Source: Clitopilus passeckerianus (Eukaryota > Basidiomycota > Agaricomycetes > Agaricales > Entolomataceae). From it: a stretch of 64,000 nucleotides of DNA. Below the pieces are notes generated by a model. The model saw only the letters and a program-made list of their open reading frames with translations. It was not told the origin of the DNA and did not search any database. The stretch's first letter is position 1. Each line of letters opens with the position of its first letter. Both the position numbers and the translations under genes were made by a program. Positions 35,027 to 45,516 of the stretch are shown here, one piece after another. The stretch lies in assembly GCA_944990035.1 (NCBI GenBank), contig CALYLX010000008.1:434001-498000 (forward strand), written 5' to 3'.

Positions 35027-36652
35027 TTATTCGGAAGGGTCGTCGTCTTCGGAATTCTCTTTCTGATAATCACTATACCCATCCTCCGTGTCCGGCTCAC
35101 TAAAAGCGTCACCTCCCTCCATTGTGGGTCTATGCTCAACGGGCTTCGATCCTCGATAGTGGCCACCCCACCGATCAAATTCCACGTCGTCTCGACACTT
35201 GCCCTCATAGATTGTCTGGTGGGTGAGTACGTGCCCCTGGTTATCCCGAATAATGTGTGCCCAAGAATCTGGTTTGAGCAACGACTTCCAGGCAACGAAT
35301 CGGAGATTTTGTGCAGCAGAGGACACCCTGAGAATGGCCTGCACCGCCCTGCTGTTAGTGGGAAAGTCGTTGTTGACGACATGAATCCGGCCGAGATGTG
35401 TAAGGTTAATCAACCTCTTGAGCAACGCCAAATCTTGAGGCTGCTCGAATATGTCTCCATCTAGAGCAAAGTCTGTGACGCGGTTGGCCAGGTCAAGGTA
35501 AGCTAGCCTTTCCAATGTCTGGGGAACGACTCGCAGAAGGGTTGTAAGTGGCTTGCTGTGTGGCGTATGCGATCTAACCACGAGATGACGAAGGTTGTTG
35601 CAGACTTGTACGATATTCAAGTGGTCATTCGAGATGTCCGGCGGCCGTGTTTGTGTGGGTCTATAGGGAAAGGGAAAGTCGGACTCGAGGGGCTCAATCT
35701 CGAAAGACAGAGACGTAAGGTTTGTGGCGATGGGGAGGGCCAACTGAGGCGGCCTGTCCAGCTCTAAGGAACGTAGACCCCGAAGGGCAGTATAATCAAA
35801 TCTAAGGTCAACCACCCCAGGGAAAGGGTCGGATATGCAGAGCGATTGCAGGTTGGGATGCGATGCGAAAAAAGAAATGTGGTCTTGATGGAGTATGATT
35901 GGCGGCACATTAAGACGCTTGAGTTGAGGCCATTCCACGTTGCGGAAAAGGCCCTGCAGTGTGTTTTCGACGTGATTGTTTAAGTCGAGTTGAAGCTCCT
36001 CGAGATTGGGACAATTCTTATGCAGAAGTGTCATAAACGCTTCTCGGCGTTGCGCGTCATGCTCTGCATTAAACCAGGAGGACCATAGCCTAATGGAATA
36101 GGAGAATGACGTGAGGTTGTAGAATTTTGGCCAAACTTCAAGGTGAGCCAGAGGCCGATGAGTTACGTAACCTAGACCGCCGCATTGCACCTCTAATCCT
36201 GTCAAGCTCAGGTGCGATTCGTGAAGAGCTAGGTAGAGCTCTTCAAACAGTAACTTGGTGAACCATCGGAGTATTCGAAGGTTTACCATTTTTCGAATGG
36301 CCGGTATGAAGTACTTCTGTATTGGATGCGAAAAGTCTTTGTCCTTCCGTCCTGTTGGGGTTCTGGGAATGATTGGGTCTCCCGGGTTCTCCGGGTCACA
36401 AGTTTCCGCTGAATCTGGATTCTCGTGGATGATTTCCAGGGTGCGAATTCTGGAAGCAAGAAGTGGATTTTTGCACAGATGTTTCCAGACATATCTTCGC
36501 CTCAAGTCACAGCGAATGTAGCGGTAGTCGAGCTGGTGCGGGATGATAACATGCTTGAGCGCTCGATTGGTCAGGGCGAATGAGAGGAGGTCGCTGGGTT
36601 CGTCGACGTGAGCGGAAACAAGATCCAGTAACTCGATAGGAAATATCTGCAT
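35027..36652 (-). CDS. F-box protein B, copy 1
   Basis: A single exon of 541 residues. The F-box occupies residues 1-45 (FPIELLDLVSAHVDEPSDLL, then ALTNRALKHVIIP). The rest shows LRR-like repeats with regularly spaced leucines, suggesting a substrate receptor for an SCF ligase; the target is unknown. The C-terminus is acidic (ENSEDDDPSE). It is closely related to 40992-42630 and more distantly to 38123-39757, and starts 259 bp from the divergent F-box C remnant. Confidence 0.8.
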   Translation of the reverse strand: MQIFPIELLDLVSAHVDEPSDLLSFALTNRALKHVIIPHQLDYRYIRCDLRRRYVWKHLCKNPLLASRIRTLEIIHENPDSAETCDPENPGDPIIPRTPTGRKDKDFSHPIQKYFIPAIRKMVNLRILRWFTKLLFEELYLALHESHLSLTGLEVQCGGLGYVTHRPLAHLEVWPKFYNLTSFSYSIRLWSSWFNAEHDAQRREAFMTLLHKNCPNLEELQLDLNNHVENTLQGLFRNVEWPQLKRLNVPPIILHQDHISFFASHPNLQSLCISDPFPGVVDLRFDYTALRGLRSLELDRPPQLALPIATNLTSLSFEIEPLESDFPFPYRPTQTRPPDISNDHLNIVQVCNNLRHLVVRSHTPHSKPLTTLLRVVPQTLERLAYLDLANRVTDFALDGDIFEQPQDLALLKRLINLTHLGRIHVVNNDFPTNSRAVQAILRVSSAAQNLRFVAWKSLLKPDSWAHIIRDNQGHVLTHQTIYEGKCRDDVEFDRWGGHYRGSKPVEHRPTMEGGDAFSEPDTEDGYSDYQKENSEDDDPSE

Positions 36653-36910
36653 TAGAATGGTGCGTACTCGCTGATGGAGTTGAAAGGCAACTGATTAATA
36701 TCTAATCCTTTGGGTAGCCGAACCGAAATTGCTGTGCACCTCAGCCTGACTTGGAGATAAGATTAGATCGAGTTTGGTGATATTGATCGACGATCCGTTG
36801 AGCAAACCGCCAATTACTCAGAGTACACGTCCAAGTGGCGACTTTTAGCTGTCTTCTGGACTTGGGCGTAGTCGCTTACTATGTGCCTTACAAGAAACAC
36901 TTCGGAAGTC
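36653..36910. promoter_or_regulatory. Divergent promoter between F-box B1 and F-box C remnant
   Basis: This spacer can be aligned by eye with 42631-42943, the spacer between the second B/C pair. Shared blocks include the stretches around GCCAATTACT and CCAAGTG and the TTAGATC-containing part. Conservation of a non-coding spacer supports a shared two-way promoter. Confidence 0.5.
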
Positions 36911-37100
36911 ATGGTTCCAATTCCTATTGCCATGATAGAGCTCGTACTAGACTCAGTCACAGACGAAGAGACGCTCAAAGGCAATGCTCTCGCCTGCAAA
37001 TCGTGGCTTCCCTCCTCTCGTGCTCGGACTTCCGTAAAATCGCCCTAGGCAGCAATTCCAAACTACTATCAGCGCCCTCATGCACCTGCAGCTCTCTCTT
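36911..37100 (+). pseudogene. F-box C remnant, 5' part only
   Basis: It matches the first about 60 codons of the F-box gene at 42944 (VPIPIAMIELVLDSVTDEET), with a one-base loss near 37030 that brings a stop. At about 37090-37100 homology changes abruptly to intron 1 and exon 2 of the membrane-protein gene. This is the breakpoint of the tandem duplication. Confidence 0.75.
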
Positions 37101-37102
37101 AC

Positions 37103-37866
37103 CTGAATTCACTACGATATCTTTTTCGACAGAAATATGCCCTCACGAAAGTGGCGAAACAGTTTACTGTCAAATCTATATTCTCTTCCCCCAAGGTGCC
37201 GAGCCAGACGTACGTCATCCTCTCCCTGTATATTCATCTGACGGTATTAATGGGTCTTTTACGCGCATATAGTCACACTCGTAACCTCTCTAGTAAACGT
37301 AACCCAAATCCAAAGCATGGGCCCACCCCTCCTCTCCGTACCCGCCCATTCTAGCCCACCTCAACCTTCCCATCTCGCACCTACAACCACCCCATCATAT
37401 GCACAACTCGGACACACACTCTTCCCGCTCCGCCCACTCACGCACACCTTCCCACACCTCCTTCTCCTCAAGGTTCTCCCGCTTAACCAGCACCTCGCAC
37501 CCCTCGCACTCTTCGTCCTTCTTGAAGCCGTTTATCTTCAAACGCCCCGGCCGTCCATGGAGCTACCTCACACCCGGCCGGCCCTCGATGATCATGTGGG
37601 AGACGCCTGTGGAGTCTGCCGTCGCAACAGGTGCAGGTGCGCTACCAAGCGGTGTTGAAAGCGCCGGAGCTTCCGCTGCTGTCGGAGAGAAGAAGCCAGT
37701 GGCAAGTCAAAACTACATCCACCGAGCACCTACTGGTCCGAGGGTGCTGGCACCGAAGAGCCCTGGCGAGAAGGAGACATTTGGTGGAGTGGTTAGGGTG
37801 AAGGCGCCAGTTCCGCCTAGGAGAGTTGTGCATCCGAGTCCCCTGGCTAGGGATTGGTATATTTGA
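37103..37866 (+). pseudogene. Membrane-protein remnant, 3' part only
   Basis: A second copy of 33412-34172: the splice acceptor before exon 2, exon 2 with its GTACGT donor, and the Ser/Pro tail exon ending with PRRVVHPSPLARD. The four transmembrane helices are absent. Within the tail exon the frame changes more than once near 37290-37400, so it could encode only pieces. The flank 37876-38020 also matches 34190-34330. Confidence 0.75.
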
Positions 37867-38122
37867 GCTTGAAGCTTGAATAAATGCGTCTTTTTCTCGA
37901 GGGTAGGGGCATGTACGATATGGGTTACTTATTTATTTGAATGCATTATTAGATGTAGCTATAGTACGACTGCTATGTTATTTTGTATTTTCGTCCCTTT
38001 GGCGACCTTTACTGTACAGTACCTTGCTCGGTTCGAGAACAAATATCGATTACGCATGGGTTTTCTTCCCATTACAGTTCCTCCTCCTCCTCATCGCCAT
38101 AGTCATCGTCATCTCCGCCAAA

Positions 38123-39757
38123 TTAGTAGTCATCACCATCACCATACTCATCTTCTTCGTCCATTAAGGCATTGAAGGCCTCCTGTTCCTCCATAGCATC
38201 TGAGGTTTTCTTCAACGGCTTCAACCCACGATACTGTCCACCCCATCCATCATACTCTACATCATCTTCATATTTCCCCTGCGGAACCTTCGTATATCCC
38301 CTGTAACACCCCGCCCTGCCTCTATCAATCTTCACCCAGGACATCATCTCGAGCATAGGCGCTAAGCCCACGAACTGGAGCTTTCGCATCGCAATGGATA
38401 ACATCCCTAGAGCGACACGCATCCCGCTTTCGTCATCTTCATCGCTGCCATATTCGGGGACTGTCTCGTCCTGAATTCCGATAAATCCCAGATGGGTGAG
38501 GTTGACCAGTCGTTCGAGCCCGGCCGTCTCTGGGTCTGTTTCGTCGAAAAAGTCTCCTCCTGACTCTGAGTAGGAGAAACCGACGTAGGCTAGCCTCTCT
38601 ATTGATGAGGGTACGACTCGTAGGATGGAGAGGAGTGGGTTCCTGTGTAAGGCGGGGGATTTGATCACCAGGTTGCGGAGGTTGGTGCAGTCGCGGATGA
38701 TGTCGAGGTGTTCTTCGGAAATTTCTGGGACGTTGAGTCCTCCCTCAGAGTCAAAATCGTCAAAAGGATCATTTTCTTCCGAGTCACCATCTAATCCCGA
38801 GTTCGAGGACGTGATCCGGAATGACAACGAAGTTAGGTTCCTGGCGATGGGGAGAGTCAACTGTGGCGCACACTCAATCTCGAGTGATCGTAAACTGTGA
38901 AGCCCGGTGAAGTCGAAAACGAGGTTGTCGCTTGAATCGCCAAAGGTGTCTGAGATACTGAGCGCCTGAAGCCCCGGAAGGGACGGGAACAACATGAGGT
39001 GGTCTTCGTGTATGAAAATAGCTTGGATATTCAGGCGCTTCAGATTCGGCCAGACGACGTTCTGGAAGAGACCTGAAAGGCTATTTCGGTCCCAGTCACG
39101 GAAGTCAATTTGTAAGTCTTGCAGGTCAGGACAGTTTTGGTGGAGGAGTGGAATGAAGCCCTGGAGACGTTCCTCGTGAACTCCGGGGTTTAGGAAGCTG
39201 GTCCCATAAGGACTGAGACGAACGGAGTAGGCGAATTGAGTGAGGTTGTGGAAGTTAGGCCAGACGTTGCGATGGGCTAGGATACGTCCAGTCTCTGGAT
39301 TGACACACCCGCAGTATACCTCCAAGGTTTTCAGGTGAGGGCAGGATTGGGATACGGCGGTGTAGGCGGCTTCAGATACTAGCAGTGTTTTCCAGACGAA
39401 TTTTCGGAGGTTTACCATATTATGTATGGCGGGGATGAAGTATTCTTGTAATGGACGGAGAGACATATCCCTGGGGTCCTGCGCGGTGCTTCTAGGGATG
39501 ATGGGGAGCTCGGGCTTTTTGGCGCTCTCGTCGATAATCTCGAGGGTGAGAACTCTAGACGCGAGGCGAGGATTTTCAGACAGGTTTTTCCATGTTGATG
39601 TTCGAGTTATATCACACCGGATGTGTCGGTAGTCGATATGGAATGGAATGATGAGTTTCTTGAAGTCTTTGCAGGTCAGGGCAATTGGGAGCAGGTGGTT
39701 CGGTTCATCGATAAGGGAGAATATGGCGTCGAGCACCTCTTGAGGTGCGGACTGCAT
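38123..39757 (-). CDS. F-box protein A (intact copy)
   Basis: A single exon of 544 residues. The F-box-like N-terminus reads MQSAPQEVLDAIFSLIDE, with the CKDFKKLIIP core, and is followed by LRR-like leucine spacing. The C-terminus is acidic (DEEDEYGDGDDY). The ATG at 39757 is chosen over 39850 because paralogues begin at the same place. The probable role is substrate recognition for an SCF ubiquitin ligase. A gutted copy is at 34388-34733. Confidence 0.8.
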   Translation of the reverse strand: MQSAPQEVLDAIFSLIDEPNHLLPIALTCKDFKKLIIPFHIDYRHIRCDITRTSTWKNLSENPRLASRVLTLEIIDESAKKPELPIIPRSTAQDPRDMSLRPLQEYFIPAIHNMVNLRKFVWKTLLVSEAAYTAVSQSCPHLKTLEVYCGCVNPETGRILAHRNVWPNFHNLTQFAYSVRLSPYGTSFLNPGVHEERLQGFIPLLHQNCPDLQDLQIDFRDWDRNSLSGLFQNVVWPNLKRLNIQAIFIHEDHLMLFPSLPGLQALSISDTFGDSSDNLVFDFTGLHSLRSLEIECAPQLTLPIARNLTSLSFRITSSNSGLDGDSEENDPFDDFDSEGGLNVPEISEEHLDIIRDCTNLRNLVIKSPALHRNPLLSILRVVPSSIERLAYVGFSYSESGGDFFDETDPETAGLERLVNLTHLGFIGIQDETVPEYGSDEDDESGMRVALGMLSIAMRKLQFVGLAPMLEMMSWVKIDRGRAGCYRGYTKVPQGKYEDDVEYDGWGGQYRGLKPLKKTSDAMEEQEAFNALMDEEDEYGDGDDY

Positions 39758-40034
39758 TTTGTCCTGCGAATATGTGGCTGAAATCCCCAGCCTCTTTGGC
39801 ACTGGTATACTGAAAGCTAGAGTTGAAACAAAGGTTTGCGCGCTCGCCAAAATTGCTGAACTTGAAGATAGATCCGATCAAATTTGTTAGGGGATAAGAT
39901 TAGATATGTACGGTGGCTGTTCAGTGCAAACTCCAGCTCGTTTTTTCTTTTTGACATGACACATAATGTTTGGACAATTGAAGATTTCTTCTTCTTTTGA
40001 ACGATCGCTAGTTCGATTAAGTATTATTATACAC

Positions 40035-40610
40035 TTATACATGAATCCGTTTTTCTTCCATCCTTTTGTTTCCTCGCCAGTCCTTCACGTACACAAATCC
40101 TACCGAATCCAACCAGCTTTCAACCTCTTCATCGGGATAGGCAATATCCTTGACCAATCCCAAGAACCACTCCGGCCTCATGCTGAAGCAAGCACATGCC
40201 AACATTGATGTATATTCGAAAAAGGGTGGATAAAGTCCCGCCAACCCCTAGTCAATTATCCACATCTGATACTGGTCGTCAATCAGAATGTTACAGCTGT
40301 TGAGATCGTTATGAGCGAAAACCAGAGATTTAAATTTGGATCTTGGGAGAAACTCGGTGTTTGCCTCGATGTACCCTCACCGTTTTGCCGCCAAATAGTG
40401 GCTGTGAAAAAAATCAATTAGGTCTTCTTGGGTTCGGAAGTATTTGACGAAGTTCGGTCCAAAAGTTGTGCCACCACAGGTCAAAGTCTCAGGTCCAATT
40501 GGACCCGGTTTGGTGGGATATTCATCGCATTTGACCTCCCTTATCTGTCGAACGTAAGAGCGCAGGATACGGAGAACGTTTGATCTAGTCGAGGGGAGAG
40601 GTGTGGCCAT
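40035..40610 (-). pseudogene. APH/kinase-fold remnant (third copy)
   Basis: Related to the proteins at 19.7-22.1 kb. It keeps a substrate-lobe segment (VLRILRSYVRQIREVK), the catalytic HNDLNSCNILIDD, and a tail with YPPFFEYTSM and IAYPDEEVESWLD. The codon after IID is TAG where relatives have Trp, and the frame changes between about 40210 and 40377. It is most likely dead. Confidence 0.7.
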
Positions 40611-40991
40611 TTTTCTGTGAATTCCACTGCGTTTGGAATCTATTCCATCCTGGGAGTAAGGGACACTGCTCTAGTATATTTGGAACTTGAGGAAGACTCA
40701 TAGACAAGATGACCCACCAGCTCATGTATACTCACTATAGGGCCTGGTGAGAGTCCAGACGTTCAAAGATGAGACTGTGGTTAGCCAAGAGCGCGCGGAC
40801 GACGCATTGAAATCTCGGATCCCAAGGGCAAACATGGATAAGCAAACCCCTCAAGAATGATTCCACCACCCAACCCACAACTTGAATTTTTAATGATATC
40901 TTCAGTCTGGAGCCATGAAAGAGTTATGATTTGTATCGCCAAATTTCAACATGCTTTATAAATGCCAACCTTAGTTGCATTGCAGCTACAA
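40611..40991. other. Intergenic region
   Basis: Between the kinase remnant and F-box B2. No feature was recognised. Confidence 0.35.
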
Positions 40992-42630
40992 CTAACTATC
41001 ATAATCGTATGAGTCATCAGAAGAGTCGTCATCCTCCGATTCTTCTTTTTGAGAATCATCACTGTATTCATCCTCCGGTTCTGGCTCACGAAAAACGTAA
41101 TTTTCCTCCAGCTCGGGTAGATTCGCCACGGTCTGCGCTCCCCGATACTGCCCACCCCACCCGTCGATATTCACATCATCTCGATGCTTGCCCCCAGAAA
41201 TCCTCGCACAGGCTGATACCGTTCCTCCGGCATTCCTGATGACCCGCGCCCAACGATCTGGGTTGAGTAATGACCCCCATGCGAGAAATTGGAGCTTTCG
41301 TGCAGCAGAGGATACCCTACAAATAGCTTGTGCCGCCCGACGGTTCTTCGGATAGTCGTTGTCAATAACGTGAATACGACCGAGATGTGTAAGATTCGTC
41401 AGCCTTTTGAGTAGCGCCAAATCTTGAGGTTGCTGAAACACGTCTCCATCTGTGGCAAAATCTATCTCGCGATTGGCTAAATCAAGGTAAGCCACCCTTT
41501 CCACCGTCCGGGAAACAACTCGTAGGAGAGTCGTGAGGGGCTTGCTGTGTGGCGTCCGCGATTTGACTACGAGATGGCGGAGGTTATTGCAAACTTGGAC
41601 GATATTCAGATGTTCACTTGAGATCTGTGGTGGTCTGGTGCCTTCGGGTCTATAGTCAGAGTCGGGCTCGAGGCTCTCAATCTCAAACGACAGCGATGTC
41701 AGGTTCGTGGCGATGGGAAGGGGTAATTGAAGTGGCCTATCCAACTCTAAGGAACGTAGACCTTGGAGCGCAGTATAATCAAAGGAAGGAGGGGTATCGC
41801 TTGGGAGATAGCCGGATATGCTGAGAGTTTGAAGGTTGGGATGCGAAGCGAAGAACGAAGGGTGGTCTTCGTGAAGTATGGCCGCATGGGCGTTAAGACG
41901 CCGGAGACGAGGCCATTCCACGTTGCTGAAAATACCGGGGAGGTAGTTCACGGAATCGTGAAGGTCGAGTTGAAGATTCTCAAGATTGGGACAATTTTCA
42001 TGGAGAAGCGTCATAAACGCTTCTCGACGTTCGTCATGAACCTGTGGGTACAACCAGGTGGAGCCTGATATTCGAATGCGATAGGAGAACGAGGTGAGGT
42101 TGTGGAAGTTTGGCCATACTTCAAGATGAGCCAGAGGTCGCATGGTGGCAAGATTTAACCCGCCGCAATGCACCTCGAGCCCTGTTAAGCCAGGGTGCGA
42201 TTCGTACAGTGCTGCATAAACCTCTTTGGACACCAATACGATGAACCACCGGAATATTCGAAGATTGGTCATCTTCCGGATGGCTGGTATGAAGTACTTC
42301 TGCGGTGGACGCAGGCGTTTATCCTTTCGTCCTATAGGCGCTCTGGGAATAATTGGCTCTTTCGGCTCTTCCGGGTCACTTTCGTCTGGATCTGGATCCT
42401 CGATTATGATTTCCAGGGTGCGGATTCTGGAGGCAAGGAGTGGGTTTCTGCATATGTGCTTCCAGAGGTATCTTCGGCTTAAGTCACACCGAATGTAGCG
42501 GTAGTCGAGATGGAGCGGAATAATCACATTCTTGATTTTTTTTGTTGGTGAGGGCAAATGACAGTAGGTCACTTGCTTCGTCGACGTAGGAGGAAACAAG
42601 GTCCAATACGTCGGTAGGAAATCTTTGCAT
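40992..42630 (-). pseudogene. F-box protein B, copy 2, one-base frameshift
   Basis: The ATG at 42630 begins MQRFPTDVLDLVSSYVDEAS, matching copy 1. In the F-box an A8 run (T8 at 42536-42543 on the plus strand) shifts the frame by one; seven A would keep it open into the downstream frame, which then runs uninterrupted to 40992 with full-length similarity to copy 1. It is either a fresh pseudogene or a homopolymer error in the sequence. Everything downstream of the run looks intact. Confidence 0.75.
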
Positions 42631-42943
42631 TCTTATGCGTCGCTTTGTGGTGAGAGTTGAGCGAGCTTTCAACGTTCCGCACGTCCAGTAGAGTAGTTCG
42701 GTGGTGGGGTTACGAGGCAGGATCTCCTTGGCGACTGAACCGAAATTGGCGTGCTCAACGTGACTCGGAGATAACATTAGATCTAGTTTGGCGATGTTGA
42801 TCGATGATCCGTAAACGCTGTTCTTCGTTGAGCACGCCGCCAATTACTACTCAGAGTACTCGTCCAAGTGACGACTCTCCACTGTCTCCTGGGTTTGGGC
42901 GTGGTCGGTTTCTATGTTCCCTACTAGAAACCCCTCTGAAGTC
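42631..42943. promoter_or_regulatory. Divergent promoter between F-box B2 and F-box C
   Basis: The spacer is shared with 36653-36910 (see there). It lies between two gene starts pointing away from each other, so it probably serves both. Confidence 0.5.
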
Positions 42944-44208
42944 ATGGTTTTAATCCCTATTGACATTATCCAGCTCGTTCTAGACGCAGTCACAGACGAG
43001 GACACGCTCAAAGCCTGCGCTCTCGCCTGCAAAGGGTGGCTTCCATCCTCTCGTTCTCGGATCTTCCGTGAAATTACCTTAGGCAGCAATTCCGAACTTC
43101 TCTCAGCGCCTTCTTGCACCGAGCTTCTCTCCGTGCTCTCCAAAACTCCAGAAATCAGCTCGTATATTAAGACGCTTCAAGTCAATGCAGGTTGTCTGTG
43201 CAATGAATGGGCCGAGCTGCCTTCGCTCATGAGCCAACTCCATGCACTCACAAGCCTATCAATCGGATCCCCACTGTTTGGTGTGATACTTCCTAACGAG
43301 TTCATAGCGAGCATTATCGACGGTCCATTCGTCGGAAATCTCACAACGTTCAGGCTTGACAATCTCATTGGCCAAGCTGGGCAACCTCTATCATCCAGGA
43401 TCATCTCGTGCCTTCAACAGATGCGCAGCCTGCGTACATTCCAGTCCACCCTACACCAGAACTTTCACTTTGATTTCCAGAATCAGACTGATGGGTTCGG
43501 TGATGCCTGCGTGCCATGCTCGTTTAAAGCCAAAGTGTGGTGCCTAACGATCGACGATCATTATATCGTACCTGCGCTTCTCCATAGAAACTCACCCGTC
43601 GACCTCACATCTATTGAATACCTCGGCCTTAGGCTAGGCGTCTGCCCGGGAAATGCCTCCATCCTGTCTACCCTGTTTTGCCCATCTATCAAGCACTTAA
43701 CGCTTGACCTCTACAGGCAAGGTAACTACATCCATCTATTGACGATCCAGTAAAAGCTCTGTACTGACCCCCAATAGTAGCTGATGACCTGTCACTAAAC
43801 CTTTCGGCGTTGACAGAACTGCAAGAAGTTCACGTCAAGTGCCCCGTTAACATGCGGCTCCCCCTAGCCATAACCTGGCTACATGCCCTTTTCCTGACAA
43901 CGTCCTCGCCTAGTACCATAAAATCGATCCATCTTTCCCTCAATACGAAAATCCTCAAAACATACCTGCACCCAGGACCACTCAGCGCAATCGTCACAGC
44001 ATTCGGAAGCCTCGATGAGCTTCTAGCGCAGGAAGAGAGGTTCCCGTGCCTCCGAAAGGTTGAGTTGGAGTTTATACACTACGACCATCTTTTTACTCGC
44101 CCGGCTTGCAGAGGAATTCTGGATGACTTCCTTGTTTCTATGAGGAGTCTTAAGGCGAGAAGTCTTCTATCTGTACAATACACGGGCTTTGAAAATGAAG
44201 ATGATTGA
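42944..44208 (+). CDS. F-box-like protein C
   Basis: Two exons (42944-43721, 43778-44208) join to 402 residues. The N-terminus IPIDIIQLVLDAVTDEDTL, with CALACKGWLPSSRSRIF, is an F-box-like domain of the type common in Agaricomycetes. The remainder is LRR-like without a clear catalytic motif. The upstream ATG at 42914 is in frame but lies in the spacer shared with the B1/C remnant pair, where the matching start is the later one. Its truncated twin is at 36911-37100. Confidence 0.78.
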
Positions 44209-44659
44209 TGCCCTACTTTAGTATATTACATTCTGTGGCTATATACGACCGGGAATTACCGTTCAATATCTGTATCGTCTTTATGTCCACGACTAATACT
44301 TAGGCTACACACATAGCTAAACCTTTCCAAGTCGCACCCCCAGCCTCTTTCATTTTTTCTCTGCCTGTCGGGAGCGTACCTGATTCCTACAAGATCTAGC
44401 CAACGCCAAACGTCGTCATCCGGATAGGCAATTAGATTTGACTATATTCAATCATGTTTCCTATAACCTACTTCCAACGGTGCTGGGCCTGGCTTGGTCG
44501 ATGAGATCAGCAACCAATGAGCAACGCGCCATGCTATTTGTTCGAGCTTGGATAGGAGTTCGTTGGCAAACTTCAGCCAAATTTAGTCGGTCCGTTAGGC
44601 GACGTCTCGATCTGATGGCTCTCCTCATCACCGTGACCATGACTTGAGCTGAGACCACA
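44209..44659. other. Intergenic region with a short kinase-remnant trace
   Basis: Around 44372-44434 on the minus strand the DNA reads IAYPDDDVWRWLDLVGI, matching the C-terminal part of the APH-like proteins. Nothing else of that gene is visible. The rest is featureless. Confidence 0.45.
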
Positions 44660-45507
44660 ATGACCTTAGTCCTGCAGTTGCATCGTCTTCGCCGACTTCC
44701 AGACGCACTGCGAGTGCACATATGTGAACGGGTACGCTATGCCTCCCAAGCGCAGCTGAATGGAGGCCAAACTACCGGACGATGCGGATCGTTCCCATTC
44801 CCGACGCATCCCCGGCCCACCCCGCACCAGATATTCCATATTTCACCAGGGGCAACTCAAAAAGAGATAAAAACAAGGTGTTAGTTTATTCCACATCTCG
44901 CTGCGGCATGAATCCTGAGACACGCGCTCCGCACGCAGATTACGACCTTGTCCGATCCCACCACCCAGACTCACATAGCTGCCGGAGTTTATCCCCTGAA
45001 GAGCGGCATGCACGCTTCCAAGCCATCACATCCGCCTACGATATCCTACGAGGCAAAGCCACCGGAAGTATGTATCCCGGCCGCGACCCCTGGCGAGAGG
45101 AGATTCTGCGCCGGAAGGAATTTCACCAAGCTCATTACGCCCGCCGTCGTGCCTCGCAGGCCGAATACGAATTCCACCACCCCTACAGAGAAGCATGGGC
45201 TGCGAGTCCGGATGATCGATGGAAGGATAGAATTATTGTTATCATTGGAATTGTGGCAAGTTTTACTTCGTCTTGTTCACGACTGCTGACCCCCAATCTG
45301 TCTTGACAGTCGTTAATTATTGCTGTTGCCCCTGGTCTGATCATGCTACCGATGCATCTAGAAAAACGACATAAATCTGCGGTCGTGAATCTGAGGCAGG
45401 CTCATGACGAAGCCAAAGAGTTCGGAGCTGAGAGGCGGGATGGCGTTCGCAAACGAGTGAGGGAGATGAAGAAGCAGACTGACGATCCTGAAGGTTCAGA
45501 GAAGTGA
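44660..45507 (+). CDS. J-domain (DnaJ-type) co-chaperone, probably membrane-anchored
   Basis: The first exon encodes an Arg-rich N-terminus, possibly a mitochondrial presequence, and J-domain helix I (HQIFHISPGATQKEIKTR). After a candidate intron ending near 44938, helix II and the diagnostic HPD follow (YDLVRSHHPDSHS), then helix III (ARFQAITSAYDILRGK). A hydrophobic segment (IIVIIGI, then SLIIAVAPGLIML) spans a second intron (about 45252-45309) and suggests a single membrane anchor. The stop is at 45505-45507. The first exon junction does not keep the frame with the obvious GT-AG pair, so the boundary is uncertain. J-proteins stimulate Hsp70 ATPase. Confidence 0.7.
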
Positions 45508-45516
45508 ATGAGGTAT

